This document shows positions 8,122-17,067 of a DNA stretch of 64,000 bases, one piece after another. The position numbers were made by a program, and so were the translations under genes. The notes under the pieces are model-generated. The model saw only the letters and a program-made list of their open reading frames with translations. It had not been told where the DNA came from and did not search any database. The DNA is from Ilyobacter_A sp963668015 (GTDB taxonomy: Bacteria > Fusobacteriota > Fusobacteriia > Fusobacteriales > Fusobacteriaceae): assembly GCA_963668015.2 (NCBI GenBank), contig CAXXCR010000027.1, forward strand, positions 70,662 through 134,661, read 5' to 3'. Within the stretch, counting starts at the first letter, position 1; every line of letters begins with the position of its first letter.

Positions 8122-8464
8122 CACCCCAAATACTATTTTTTATCCAGGTTATCTCTTGCCCCATTATAGAAACTACATCAAAACGGTACTCATAACCCTG
8201 AAATTTATCGTGACTAAGATATTCCATAGCACTTTGGTAAATCCTTTTTCTTTTCTTACTGTTTACCGCCTCTTCACCGTAACCGAAATCATTGCTAGAC
8301 CTGTACTTTACCTCTACAAAAACCACAGTATCATTTTCAATCGCTATTATGTCTATCTCACCGCTTTTGGCATAAAAATTTCTCTCCAAAATTTCATATC
8401 CTTTTTCTTGTAAAAGTTTTTCAACTTTTTCTTCAGCCAAATCTCCAAGTTTTCTTTTCAACAT
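8105..8464 (-). CDS. yraN: YraN family (UPF0102) nuclease-like protein
   Basis: The 119 residues match the UPF0102/YraN family, which has a Holliday-junction-resolvase-like endonuclease fold. The conserved acidic motif GEIDIIA (35-41) and the EVKYRSS motif (51-57) correspond to the D...ExK nuclease core. The N-terminal GDLAEEKVEKLLQEKGYEI is the family signature. It lies 89 bases after rnhB and overlaps the next gene by 17 bases. No exact cellular role is established for the family. Confidence 0.92.
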   Translation of the reverse strand: MLKRKLGDLAEEKVEKLLQEKGYEILERNFYAKSGEIDIIAIENDTVVFVEVKYRSSNDFGYGEEAVNSKKRKRIYQSAMEYLSHDKFQGYEYRFDVVSIMGQEITWIKNSIWGDEIGF

Positions 8465-8553
8465 AATATTCCTTCTTTTTTAAAATTTTAATATTATTTT
8501 TTAAATTTTTTTTAATGATTTTCAAACAAACCTCTCTTCAAGATGGAGTCATC

Positions 8554-9180
8554 TCAAAATAAAGTTTTGGACAATATTTTACTTAGAAAGCTTTTTCTGT
8601 GTACCTCTATCTGTCCATGTTTCAGCAATGCTTCTTTGTGTTGCTTAGTGCCGTAGCCTTTATGTTTTTCAAATCCATACTCTGGATAAAGTTCGCCATA
8701 TTTTTTCATTATCCTATCTCTAGTAACCTTAGCTATTATGGAAGCCGCTGCAATGCTTAAGCTTTTTGAATCTCCTTTTATAACCGCTTCCTGCTCACCA
8801 GCGTAGTTTCGTATTTTGTGATTCCCGTCAACCAAAACTTTCGAGAACTTAACACCTTCAAGCTCCAACTCTTCTATTGCTTTTCTCATTGCAGAAAATG
8901 TAGCATTGAGTATATTCACCTCATCTATTTCTCTCGGACTAACTATTCCTACCCCCACTCTGCAGTTTGCGAGTATGATATCGAAAAGAAGCTCCCTTTT
9001 CTTTTCACTCAACTTCTTCGAATCATTTATCATATCAAAATCCGGCACATACTTTTCCACTACCACTGCAGCTGCTACTACCGGCCCTGCCAGCGGACCT
9101 CTACCTGCTTCATCTACTCCAGCTAAAATCATATTTTTTGCTTGATCAAACTCATACAGTTCGCTAATCTTTTCCTTCAT
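8554..9180 (-). CDS. rnhB: Ribonuclease HII
   Basis: Cuts the RNA strand of RNA-DNA hybrids, including single ribonucleotides in DNA. The 208 residues contain the catalytic GVDEAGRGPLAGPV motif (Asp23, Glu24), LVDGNHKI near 115, and the AAASIIAKVTRD motif near 147. Length and motif order are normal for bacterial RNase HII. It is 14 bases after rluD in the same direction and has a GGAG site upstream of its ATG. Confidence 0.96.
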   Translation of the reverse strand: MKEKISELYEFDQAKNMILAGVDEAGRGPLAGPVVAAAVVVEKYVPDFDMINDSKKLSEKKRELLFDIILANCRVGVGIVSPREIDEVNILNATFSAMRKAIEELELEGVKFSKVLVDGNHKIRNYAGEQEAVIKGDSKSLSIAAASIIAKVTRDRIMKKYGELYPEYGFEKHKGYGTKQHKEALLKHGQIEVHRKSFLSKILSKTLF

Positions 9181-9194
9181 AAACTTCTCCGTTC

Positions 9195-10136
9195 TTAGAT
9201 TAAATATCCTTCCACACCCTGAAACTTTAATTTTTTTAAAACAATTTTAAAATCTTCTGGTAAGTTTCCTATAACTTTCATATCTTTGCCATTTATTGGG
9301 TGTTGCAACTCTAAACTATAAGCATGCAGCATCTGCCTATCCGCCAGCTTAGAACTTTTCCCATAAACTGAGTCTCCAAGTATAGGATGATTCAGATATT
9401 TCATATGAACCCTTATCTGATGAGTTCTTCCGGTCTCAATTTTTACACGTACAAACGAGTACCCCTCAACTTCCGAAAGCACCTCATAGTTCGATATGGC
9501 TTTTTTACCGTTTTTTTCCACGACTGCCATCTTTTTTCTATCTTTTGGGTTCCTTCCTATCAAGTTTTCCAATCCACCCGATTTTTCCTTAAAGTTCCCC
9601 TTGCATATTGCCAAATATGTTTTAGATATTGTTTTTTCCTTAAACATATCTGTTAGTTTCAAATGGGCAGTGTCATCTTTTGCTATTATTATAAGACCAC
9701 TGGTATCCTTATCCAGCCTATGAACTATGCCAGGCCTTATAACGCCATTTATAGTTGATAAGTCTTTTATGTGATACATAATGGCATTTACAAGTGTTCC
9801 TGTATAATTTCCAGGAGCTGGGTGAACAACTGTGTCAGGTTCTTTATTTATTATCAAAAGTTTGTCATCTTCATGTACTATGTCTATAGGGATGTTTTCC
9901 GGCAATATATCCAACACCTCATCTTCTGGTATATTGACCATTACTATCTCAGTTCCCTTTAGTTTACTACCCGCTTTAATCTTGGATCTCTCAGAGATTT
10001 GCACATTTCCACCCTTTATTAGCTTTTGTACATACGATTTAGTGACTCCGTCTAAGTTTTCCTGTATGAACACATCGAGCCTCTTATCTTTGTCATCAAA
10101 TTGTACTTCTAAATTTATTACTTCTTTTACTCCCAA
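9195..10136 (-). CDS. rluD: RluA/RluD family 23S rRNA pseudouridine synthase
   Basis: Converts uridines in large-subunit rRNA to pseudouridine. An N-terminal S4-type RNA-binding domain (KRLDVFIQENLDGVTKSYVQKLI) precedes the catalytic domain with the HRLDKDTSGL motif, whose Asp is the nucleophile (about residue 142). RTHQIRVHMKYLNHPILGD near the C-terminus is also diagnostic. The frame is open up to a TTG at 10151, but that codon has no ribosome site. A TTG at 10136 sits nine bases after GGAG and fits the family N-terminus, so I use it (313 residues). It heads the rluD-rnhB-yraN-comF run. Confidence 0.92.
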   Translation of the reverse strand: MGVKEVINLEVQFDDKDKRLDVFIQENLDGVTKSYVQKLIKGGNVQISERSKIKAGSKLKGTEIVMVNIPEDEVLDILPENIPIDIVHEDDKLLIINKEPDTVVHPAPGNYTGTLVNAIMYHIKDLSTINGVIRPGIVHRLDKDTSGLIIIAKDDTAHLKLTDMFKEKTISKTYLAICKGNFKEKSGGLENLIGRNPKDRKKMAVVEKNGKKAISNYEVLSEVEGYSFVRVKIETGRTHQIRVHMKYLNHPILGDSVYGKSSKLADRQMLHAYSLELQHPINGKDMKVIGNLPEDFKIVLKKLKFQGVEGYLI

Positions 10137-10169
10137 AAAAATCCACTCCAAACAAAAAATTTACAGAAA

Positions 10170-10178
10170 ATTATAACA
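10170..10178 (-). promoter_or_regulatory. Extended -10 promoter of the rluD run
   Basis: TGTTATAAT on the minus strand is an extended -10 element (TG-n-TATAAT) about 34 bases upstream of the chosen rluD start. No convincing -35 box is visible in the A+T-rich sequence before it, as expected for extended -10 promoters. Confidence 0.5.
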
Positions 10179-10357
10179 TTTTTTTTTAAATATTTAAATA
10201 GTTACATCCCTTAATTTTTATATTATCAATGTTTGGTATTTATCTTTCTATAATTTAAGCTAAATTAATTTTTCTATCCTTGTTCATTTATGAACTCAGC
10301 ACATAGGTCTTGATTAAAAAAACCATAGATCAAAAATTTGTTTAAAATATCGTAAGT

Positions 10358-10491
10358 AGCTTAAGTTGCCATTTAAAATTATTACAATAAATTACTGATT
10401 TTCTAACAACCATACTTTTTTTCCATTGCTCGAAGGAAAATACGGCTAATAAATTCAATGTTTTATTTCAAATATAAGTAGCAAACTAGCA
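10358..10491. repeat. Shortened copy of the 345-bp intergenic repeat family
   Basis: The left end (CTTAAGTTGCC, then AATAAATTACTGATTT, 10360-10402) and the right end (AATAAATTCAATGTTTTATT, then AAGTAGCAAACTAG, about 10449-10489) match the two ends of the full repeats at 55.6, 57.1 and 58.4 kb. The ~210-base core with the CACAGAG and TCACGAA motifs is missing. The order and orientation of the ends match the full copies. It lies beyond the gltD terminator. The rest of the 10152-10558 gap shows only A+T-rich sequence, the rluD promoter and the gltD terminator. Confidence 0.65.
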
Positions 10492-10519
10492 TAAATATTC
10501 TTGTCAATATATCGGAAAA

Positions 10520-10555
10520 CTAAAATAAAAAGAAAAGGCACATTTATGTGCCTTT
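10520..10555 (-). terminator. Intrinsic terminator of gltBD
   Basis: A perfect 9-bp stem AAAGGCACA / TGTGCCTTT (10534-10555) with a four-base loop lies three bases after the gltD stop. On the minus strand it runs into TTCTTTTTATTTTAG. Confidence 0.9.
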
Positions 10556-10558
10556 AAC

Positions 10559-12013
10559 TTATTTTTTCAGGTAGTTGTCCGCAGCTTCTGCAGCTCTTCT
10601 TCCCTCATTTATAGCTTTTACAATAAGCGACTGCCCGCTTCTCATATCTCCAGCAGCGAATATCTTATCATTGCTAGTTTTGTAGTTCTCGTCTGTTTTC
10701 ACATTTCCTCTTGCATCTAACTCTATACCAAGATTGTTTACAAGCCCCTCATGTTCAGGATGAACGAATCCTATTGCAAGAAGTACAATATCCGCGTCCA
10801 ATGCAAATTCAGTATTAGGAACTTCTTCCATAACTTTTCTTCCATTTTCCGCTGATTTCCACTGAACTCTAGCTGCATGGAATTTTTTTACGTTTCCATT
10901 TTCGTCTCCAGTGAACTGCTTAGTTAAAATATTCCATTCTCTTATATCAAGTTGGCATTCTCCACCAATACAAACTTCCGCTTCTTCATGAGCAGTATTA
11001 ACTTTAAGTACTTGTGGGTAATTTGGCCAAGGGTTGTTTTGTGGTCTGTCTAAAGGTGGTTTTTCTAAAAGTTCTATTTGATATATATTTTTAGCACCTT
11101 GTCTTATCGCTGTCCCAACACAGTCAGCCCCTGTATCTCCCCCACCGATAACTACAACAGACTTATCTTTAGCATCTATTAACTCTTCTTCCGGTATTTC
11201 CATACCTTCGATTCTTTTATTTTGCTGGATAAGATATTCCATAGCATAATGTACACCTTTAAGGTCTCTTCCGAAAACAGGCAGATCTCTTGCCAGTTTT
11301 GATCCCCCTGCAAGTACAACTGCGTCATACTCTCTTTCAAGATCTTCTACACTCAGGTCCACTCCTACATTAGTGTTGTAAACGAATTTTACACCCTCTT
11401 GCTCTAATTGTCTAACCCTTCTATCAACTGTCCATTTTTCTATCTTGTAGTCAGGGATACCGTAAGTCATTATACCACCGGCTTTTGAGTCTCTCTCGTA
11501 TAGTGTTACAGTATGTCCGGCTCTGTTAAGCTGTTGTGCAGCAGCTAGACCCGCAGGCCCACTACCTATTACAGCTGCTTTTTTACCTGTTCTGCTTTTA
11601 GGAGGTCTAGGTACGATCCACCCATTCTCCCATCCTTTTTCTACTATATTGTACTCAATATTTTTTATAGTAACAGGCTTGTCATTTATACCAAGTACAC
11701 ATCCACCCTCACATAGTGCAGGACAAACTCTACCAGTAAATTCCGGGAAGTTGTTCGTGCTGTGAAGCACTTCCAACGCTTCCTTCCATTGACCTTTATG
11801 TGCGAAGTCATTCCACTCAGGACATGTATTCCCCAGCGGGCATGAAGAGTGGCAAAATGGCACACCACAATCCATACATCTAGACGCTTGCTTTAATAAA
11901 TATTCATCTGTAAAAGGTTTGTAAAGTTCTTTGAAGTCTTTTACCCTCTCTTCTACAGGTCTTTTTTGAGCCTCTTCTCTAGGTATTTCTAAAAATCCGC
12001 CTAATTTACCCAT
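10559..12013 (-). CDS. gltD: Glutamate synthase (NADPH) small subunit
   Basis: Delivers electrons from NADPH through FAD and 4Fe-4S centres to the large subunit, which makes glutamate from glutamine and 2-oxoglutarate. The 484 residues contain the N-terminal cysteine cluster CMDCGVPFCHSSCPLGN (42-58) and the second cluster CPALCEGGC. The FAD site GSGPAGLAAAQQL is near residue 150, the NADPH site VVVIGGGDTGADC near 290, and the C-terminal FAD motif IFAAGDMRSG near 452. It starts three bases after the gltB stop, so the two form one operon. Confidence 0.97.
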   Translation of the reverse strand: MGKLGGFLEIPREEAQKRPVEERVKDFKELYKPFTDEYLLKQASRCMDCGVPFCHSSCPLGNTCPEWNDFAHKGQWKEALEVLHSTNNFPEFTGRVCPALCEGGCVLGINDKPVTIKNIEYNIVEKGWENGWIVPRPPKSRTGKKAAVIGSGPAGLAAAQQLNRAGHTVTLYERDSKAGGIMTYGIPDYKIEKWTVDRRVRQLEQEGVKFVYNTNVGVDLSVEDLEREYDAVVLAGGSKLARDLPVFGRDLKGVHYAMEYLIQQNKRIEGMEIPEEELIDAKDKSVVVIGGGDTGADCVGTAIRQGAKNIYQIELLEKPPLDRPQNNPWPNYPQVLKVNTAHEEAEVCIGGECQLDIREWNILTKQFTGDENGNVKKFHAARVQWKSAENGRKVMEEVPNTEFALDADIVLLAIGFVHPEHEGLVNNLGIELDARGNVKTDENYKTSNDKIFAAGDMRSGQSLIVKAINEGRRAAEAADNYLKK

Positions 12014-12016
12014 TCT

Positions 12017-15000
12017 TTATTTCACCTTCCCTTGTGCAAGAAGTTCTTTGTATCTTGGAGCTATTACTCTGACAAACTTAGCCAGGCTTGCATCCCAATT
12101 ATCAAGTATCTGTTTACCTCTAGAACTGTCTGTATATTGCACATGTTTTTCTATCATAGATTTCAATTCAGCTTTTTCTTTTTCATCCTCTACTTTTTCA
12201 ACTTCAATCATAAGTTTATTTACTTTTTCTTCGAAGTCTCCGTTTATGTCGTAAACGTAAGCTATTCCTCCACTCATACCTGCAGCGAAGTTTTTACCTG
12301 TTTCACCAAGTACAGCTACTCTACCACCTGTCATATATTCACATCCGTGGTCTCCTACTCCTTCTACAACTGCGTGCACTCCAGAGTTTCTTACACAAAA
12401 TCTTTCTCCAACAACACCGTTTAAGTAAGCTTGCCCTCTTGTAGCTCCATAAAGTATTGTGTTTCCACCTATTATGTTATCTTCTGCTTTAAATCCATCT
12501 ACCGTAGGTGCTTTTATGATCAGCTTAGCTCCGAAAAGCCCTTTTCCAATATAGTCATTTGCCTGTCCCTCAAGTTTTAGCGTAAGTCCTTTCATACCGA
12601 AAGTCCCAAAACTTTGACCTGCATAACCTTTTAAGTTTATAGTGATTGTGTCTTCTGGAAGACCTTCTCCTCCGTATCTCTTAGCAATCTCTCCACTAAG
12701 CATAGTTCCTGCTGTTCTATTTATGTTGAAGATATCCACATCAAACTCTACCTTCTCACCAGTTTCAAGTGCAGGCTTAGCTTTTTCTATAAGCTCTCTG
12801 TCTAATATAGTATCTATACCGTGGTCTTGTGATTGAACGCATTTAGTAGCTATCTCATCAGAAACTTCTGGTTTGTAAAGTATTTTGCTGATGTCTATTC
12901 CACTAGATTTCCAGTGTTTTATAGCCTCGTTCATTTGGATTAGATCAGATCTTCCTACCATTTCATCCATAGTTCTAAATCCTAACTCAGCCATTATCTC
13001 TCTTACTTCTGTAGCTATAAATTTGAAGAAGTTAATTAGGTATTCCGATCTTCCTACAAATTTTCTACGAAGTTCAGGATTTTGAGTTGCAACCCCTACT
13101 GGACAAGTATTTGTATGGCAGCTTCTCATCATTACACATCCAAGTACTACAAGAGGTCCAGTTGCAAATCCGAACTCTTCCGCTCCAAGAAGTGAAGCTA
13201 TTACAACGTCTCTACCAGTTTTCATTTGACCGTCTGCCTGTACTCTTACTCTTCCTCTTAGATCATTTAATACAAGTACTTGGTGTGCTTCTGAAAGTCC
13301 TAACTCCCAAGGAAGTCCAGCACGTTTTATTGATGAAAGCGGTGCCGCACCTGTTCCTCCATCATAACCTGATATAAGTATCATGTCAGCATGTGCCTTT
13401 GATACCCCTGCAGCTACTGTACCTACTCCAACTTCAGAAACCAGTTTAACACTTACTCTAGATTCCGGGTTTACGTTTTTAAGGTCGAATATAAGCTGTG
13501 CAAGGTCTTCTATTGAATATATATCATGGTGTGGAGGCGGAGATATAAGGTCTATTCCTGGAGATGTATGTCTAACAGCTGCTATCTCATCACTTACCTT
13601 ATGTCCTGGAAGGTGTCCACCTTCACCTGGTTTTGCACCCTGCGCCATTTTTATCTGTAGTTCATCAGCATTTACAAGGTAGTGTGTTGTTACACCAAAT
13701 CTACCAGATGCTATCTGTTTTATAGCACTTCTTCTATTATCAGCAAATCTAGCTGGATTTTCTCCACCCTCACCAGAGTTGGATTTACCTCCTATAGTGT
13801 TCATAGCTATGGCAAGAGCTTCGTGGGCTTCTTGCGAGATTGATCCGTAAGACATTGCTCCGGTAACAAACCTTGTCATTATATTTTCAATTGGTTCTAC
13901 TTCTTCAAGCGGGATTGGGTTAGAATTTTTAAATTTAAACAATCCTCTAATAGTTGCTTGCTTTTTACTTTGGTCATTTATTAGAGCAGCATATTTTTTG
14001 TACTCATCATAGTCACCTTCACGAGTTGAGTGCTGAAGTGTTGCAACAGCTTCTGGACTGAAAAGACGTTTTTCTCCATCTTTTCTCCATTTGTACTCTC
14101 CCTCATTTGGTAATACTTCAGATCCTGCAGAGTACTGGTCGTTGACATTTTCCATTCTTTGTTCAATACCCTTTTCAACTACATCTAGTCCGATACCCTC
14201 TATCCTAGAAGGTGTCCCGGCGAAGTATTTGTTTACAAATTCTGTCGAAAGTCCGACAGCTTCAAATATTTGTGCTCCTCTATAACTTTGAACTGTTGAT
14301 ATCCCCATTTTAGACATTATTTTAAGGATACCTTTTCCTATTGCTTTAATATATTTTTTCTGTTTTTTCTCAGCATTACCCTCAGTTAGGTATACCCCGC
14401 CATCTACCATATAATCTATAGCTTCAAGAGCAAGATATGGGTTTACTGCAAGTGCTCCGTAACCGATTAGCAGTGCAAAATGCATAACGTCCCTTGCTTC
14501 TGCAGTTTCTATTACTAGATCTATACCATTTCTTTTTCTAGCTCTTATTAAGTGATGGTGCAATCCTGCCGTAGCCAGTAAGCTAGGGATAGGAGCTTCA
14601 CCGTCATTTAACTCTCTGTCGCTTAATATAATTATATTATTTCCAGCTTCTACTGCAGCTTCTGCTTTCGAGAATAGGTTTTCAAGTCCCTTTTCAAGAC
14701 CATCTTCCATATTAAATGTAATAGGCAATACTACAGATTTGAATCCTTCTTCGTCCAACTTAGCTATTTTGTCAAGTTCTCCATTTGTAAGGATAGGGCT
14801 TTCTATTGTTATAACTTTTGCTTTATCCTCTGTATCCGCAAAGATGTTACCTTTTACGCCTAGTTTTGTAGTCAGCGACATAACAATCTCTTCCCTGATC
14901 GGATCGATTGGTGGGTTTGTTACCTGTGCGAATAATTGTTGGAAATAGTTGAATAAAAGTTTTTCTTTATCCGATAGTACTGCAAGTGCAGCGTCATTAC

Positions 15001-16486
15001 CCATAGACCCTATTGCTTCTTTTTCATTTTTTGCCATAGGGGCGATTACCTCATGAAGATCTTCCCTAGTATATGCAAATGTTCTAAATTTATCGAAAAT
15101 TTTGTCTAAATCTTTTTCATATCTAGATTCCGCTTGTTCAATTTCTCCAATAGTTCTTTTGTTTTTAGCAAGCCATTCACCAAAAGGCTTAGCTCCTACA
15201 ATTCTTTCTTCAAGTTCATCCTGTGAAAGAATTTTCCCCTCTTCAGTGTCGATCATAAGCACTTTACCAGGTCTCAATCTACCGTTTTCTTTTATATCCT
15301 CAGGTTTTACCTCTATAGTACCAGCTTCTGATGCAAGGATTATCACATCATCTTTTGTTACAAGATATCTAGCTGGTCTTAAACCATTTCTGTCAAGTTT
15401 TGCAATTATTTGAGTACCATCTGTCATTGCAAGAGCAGCGGGACCATCCCACGGTTCCATTAACCCCGAATAATACTCGTAGAAATCCCTTAGTCTTCCT
15501 TTTACTTCAACATCTTTTTCCCAAGCTGCAGGAACAAGTATAGATGCTGTTTCTACCAGTGACTTACCTGATGCAACCAATAGTTCAACTGCGTTGTCTA
15601 GGTTTGCAGTGTCACTGTCCACAGGGTTGTTTATCGGGAATAGTTTTTTCACTTCATCCCCTAATATTTCATTATAAAGTTCTGGTTCTCTTGCCGACAT
15701 CCAGTTGATGTTCCCTTTTATTGTATTTATTTCACCGTTGTGAGCTATATATCTAAACGGCTGTGCAAGATCCCAAGACGGGAAAGTATTGGTACTGTAT
15801 CTTTGGTGTACTACAGCTATTGCACTTACCATTTTTTCGTCGCTAAGATCTCTGTAGAATCCTGCAACTTGGTCAGCTAACAGTAGCCCTTTGTATACAA
15901 TTGTTCTGCTAGACATAGATACAGGATAAAAATACTCCTCGTTTTCTAGTCCAAGCTTTTTCACTTCATTTTCAATTCTCTTTCTTATTATATATAATCT
16001 AAGCTCAAAGTTATTTTCTTTTTCTGCTCTTTTTACAAAAACCTGTTTGATAAAAGGTCTAGTCTCTTCTGCTGTTTTTCCTACGTTTGAAAGATCAACC
16101 GGAACATCTCTCCAAGTAATTAGAGATTGCCCCTCTTCTTCTATTACATCTTCTACTACCTTCTCACACTTTGCCCTCTCTTCAGCATCTTGCGGGAAGA
16201 ATATCATCCCAACCCCATAGTCGCCTGATGCAGGTAGGTTTTCAACTTCTGCTCTGTAAAATTCATCCGGCATTTGGATAAGTATCCCTGCCCCGTCACC
16301 AGTACTAGGATCTGCACCTACAGCTCCCCTGTGTTCAATTTTCTCTAAAACAGTTATCCCCTGTCTTATAATTTCATGGCTTTTCTTACCTTTTATATTG
16401 GCAACCAAACCTATTCCACAGTTATCTTTTTCAAATTCAGGAACATATAGTCCTTGCTGTTCTGGAATTCCTATTCCCCTTTTCAT
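12017..16486 (-). CDS. gltB: Glutamate synthase (NADPH) large subunit
   Basis: The amidotransferase and synthase subunit, 1489 residues (normal ~1500). Cys23 in KDNCGIGLVA would be the class II amidotransferase nucleophile after removal of a 22-residue propeptide. The central FMN/synthase domain contains GGENPARFADNRRSAIKQIA and PPPHHDIYSIEDLAQLI. The 3Fe-4S cluster motif CVMMRSCHTNTCPVG follows. The C-terminal GXGXG beta-helix has repeated glycines (GYAGQSFG, GGNTILYGAT). A GGAGGAGG site precedes the ATG. The intact gene pair implies ammonium assimilation through GS-GOGAT. Confidence 0.98.
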   Translation of the reverse strand: MKRGIGIPEQQGLYVPEFEKDNCGIGLVANIKGKKSHEIIRQGITVLEKIEHRGAVGADPSTGDGAGILIQMPDEFYRAEVENLPASGDYGVGMIFFPQDAEERAKCEKVVEDVIEEEGQSLITWRDVPVDLSNVGKTAEETRPFIKQVFVKRAEKENNFELRLYIIRKRIENEVKKLGLENEEYFYPVSMSSRTIVYKGLLLADQVAGFYRDLSDEKMVSAIAVVHQRYSTNTFPSWDLAQPFRYIAHNGEINTIKGNINWMSAREPELYNEILGDEVKKLFPINNPVDSDTANLDNAVELLVASGKSLVETASILVPAAWEKDVEVKGRLRDFYEYYSGLMEPWDGPAALAMTDGTQIIAKLDRNGLRPARYLVTKDDVIILASEAGTIEVKPEDIKENGRLRPGKVLMIDTEEGKILSQDELEERIVGAKPFGEWLAKNKRTIGEIEQAESRYEKDLDKIFDKFRTFAYTREDLHEVIAPMAKNEKEAIGSMGNDAALAVLSDKEKLLFNYFQQLFAQVTNPPIDPIREEIVMSLTTKLGVKGNIFADTEDKAKVITIESPILTNGELDKIAKLDEEGFKSVVLPITFNMEDGLEKGLENLFSKAEAAVEAGNNIIILSDRELNDGEAPIPSLLATAGLHHHLIRARKRNGIDLVIETAEARDVMHFALLIGYGALAVNPYLALEAIDYMVDGGVYLTEGNAEKKQKKYIKAIGKGILKIMSKMGISTVQSYRGAQIFEAVGLSTEFVNKYFAGTPSRIEGIGLDVVEKGIEQRMENVNDQYSAGSEVLPNEGEYKWRKDGEKRLFSPEAVATLQHSTREGDYDEYKKYAALINDQSKKQATIRGLFKFKNSNPIPLEEVEPIENIMTRFVTGAMSYGSISQEAHEALAIAMNTIGGKSNSGEGGENPARFADNRRSAIKQIASGRFGVTTHYLVNADELQIKMAQGAKPGEGGHLPGHKVSDEIAAVRHTSPGIDLISPPPHHDIYSIEDLAQLIFDLKNVNPESRVSVKLVSEVGVGTVAAGVSKAHADMILISGYDGGTGAAPLSSIKRAGLPWELGLSEAHQVLVLNDLRGRVRVQADGQMKTGRDVVIASLLGAEEFGFATGPLVVLGCVMMRSCHTNTCPVGVATQNPELRRKFVGRSEYLINFFKFIATEVREIMAELGFRTMDEMVGRSDLIQMNEAIKHWKSSGIDISKILYKPEVSDEIATKCVQSQDHGIDTILDRELIEKAKPALETGEKVEFDVDIFNINRTAGTMLSGEIAKRYGGEGLPEDTITINLKGYAGQSFGTFGMKGLTLKLEGQANDYIGKGLFGAKLIIKAPTVDGFKAEDNIIGGNTILYGATRGQAYLNGVVGERFCVRNSGVHAVVEGVGDHGCEYMTGGRVAVLGETGKNFAAGMSGGIAYVYDINGDFEEKVNKLMIEVEKVEDEKEKAELKSMIEKHVQYTDSSRGKQILDNWDASLAKFVRVIAPRYKELLAQGKVK

Positions 16487-16547
16487 TGATCCTCCTCCAG
16501 TCTATAACATTTATTAATATTGACAAGCTAAACTTTTAGAAAACAAT

Positions 16548-16565
16548 AGCACACATCAGTGTGCT
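16548..16565. promoter_or_regulatory. Inverted repeat upstream of gltB (possible operator)
   Basis: AGCACAC-ATCA-GTGTGCT is a perfect 7-bp dyad 62 bases upstream of the gltB ATG. Position and symmetry suit a repressor or activator site for gltBD, but the regulator is unknown and there is no T-run that would make it a terminator. Confidence 0.35.
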
Positions 16566-16949
16566 GGACAATGATCTATATTTAGCTCTTTTTTATACAT
16601 TTAACAATATTGCCTTCAAATATAAAAGCACATTAATTATATATCTCGTAAATTCATTTGTTGTTTATGATATTTTTCATATATACATATTTGGAAATTT
16701 TTTTATGTATCTTATTTTTTAGAAAATTTTTTTGACCCCTAAAGGCCGTCAATGATTGGCTATAAAAAATTAAACCTATAACTGTACTAAAACATCAGTA
16801 ATAAAATACCATTTTTTTACAAATGATTCTGTAGAGTGTTACCATTATACACATATTTCAAAACGATTAGTTAAATAACTGATTAATTTTTTTTAATCAT
16901 CTTCTTTAGTATCGTTCTCTTTCAACTCAGTTTTGACCAAATACATACG

Positions 16950-16985
16950 CAAAAGCTTGGAAATTGAAAAAACTCCAAGCTTTTG
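16950..16985 (-). terminator. 12-bp perfect hairpin downstream of the O-antigen ligase-like gene
   Basis: CAAAAGCTTGGA / TCCAAGCTTTTG (16950-16961 and 16974-16985) is a perfect 12-bp stem with a 12-base loop, 82 bases past the end of the minus-strand gene at 17068. The sequence after it is not T-rich on either strand, so terminator activity is only probable. Confidence 0.5.
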
Positions 16986-17067
16986 TATTAAATATCAGTT
17001 TAATTTCATCTATTTTTTTTAAAATATCTTCATAATAACTGTAAAATAACTTATTAAAAATTTAAGT

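Larger units (their letters stand above)
16487..17067. other. 581-base spacer between gltB and the polysaccharide region
   Basis: No plausible gene was seen. The spacer contains a 7-bp perfect inverted repeat near gltB, an A+T-rich hairpin GATTAA / TTAATC near 16881-16898, and a long perfect hairpin at 16950-16985. It marks the change from housekeeping genes to surface-polysaccharide genes. The gltB promoter must lie here on the minus strand, but no box pair is convincing. Confidence 0.6.
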
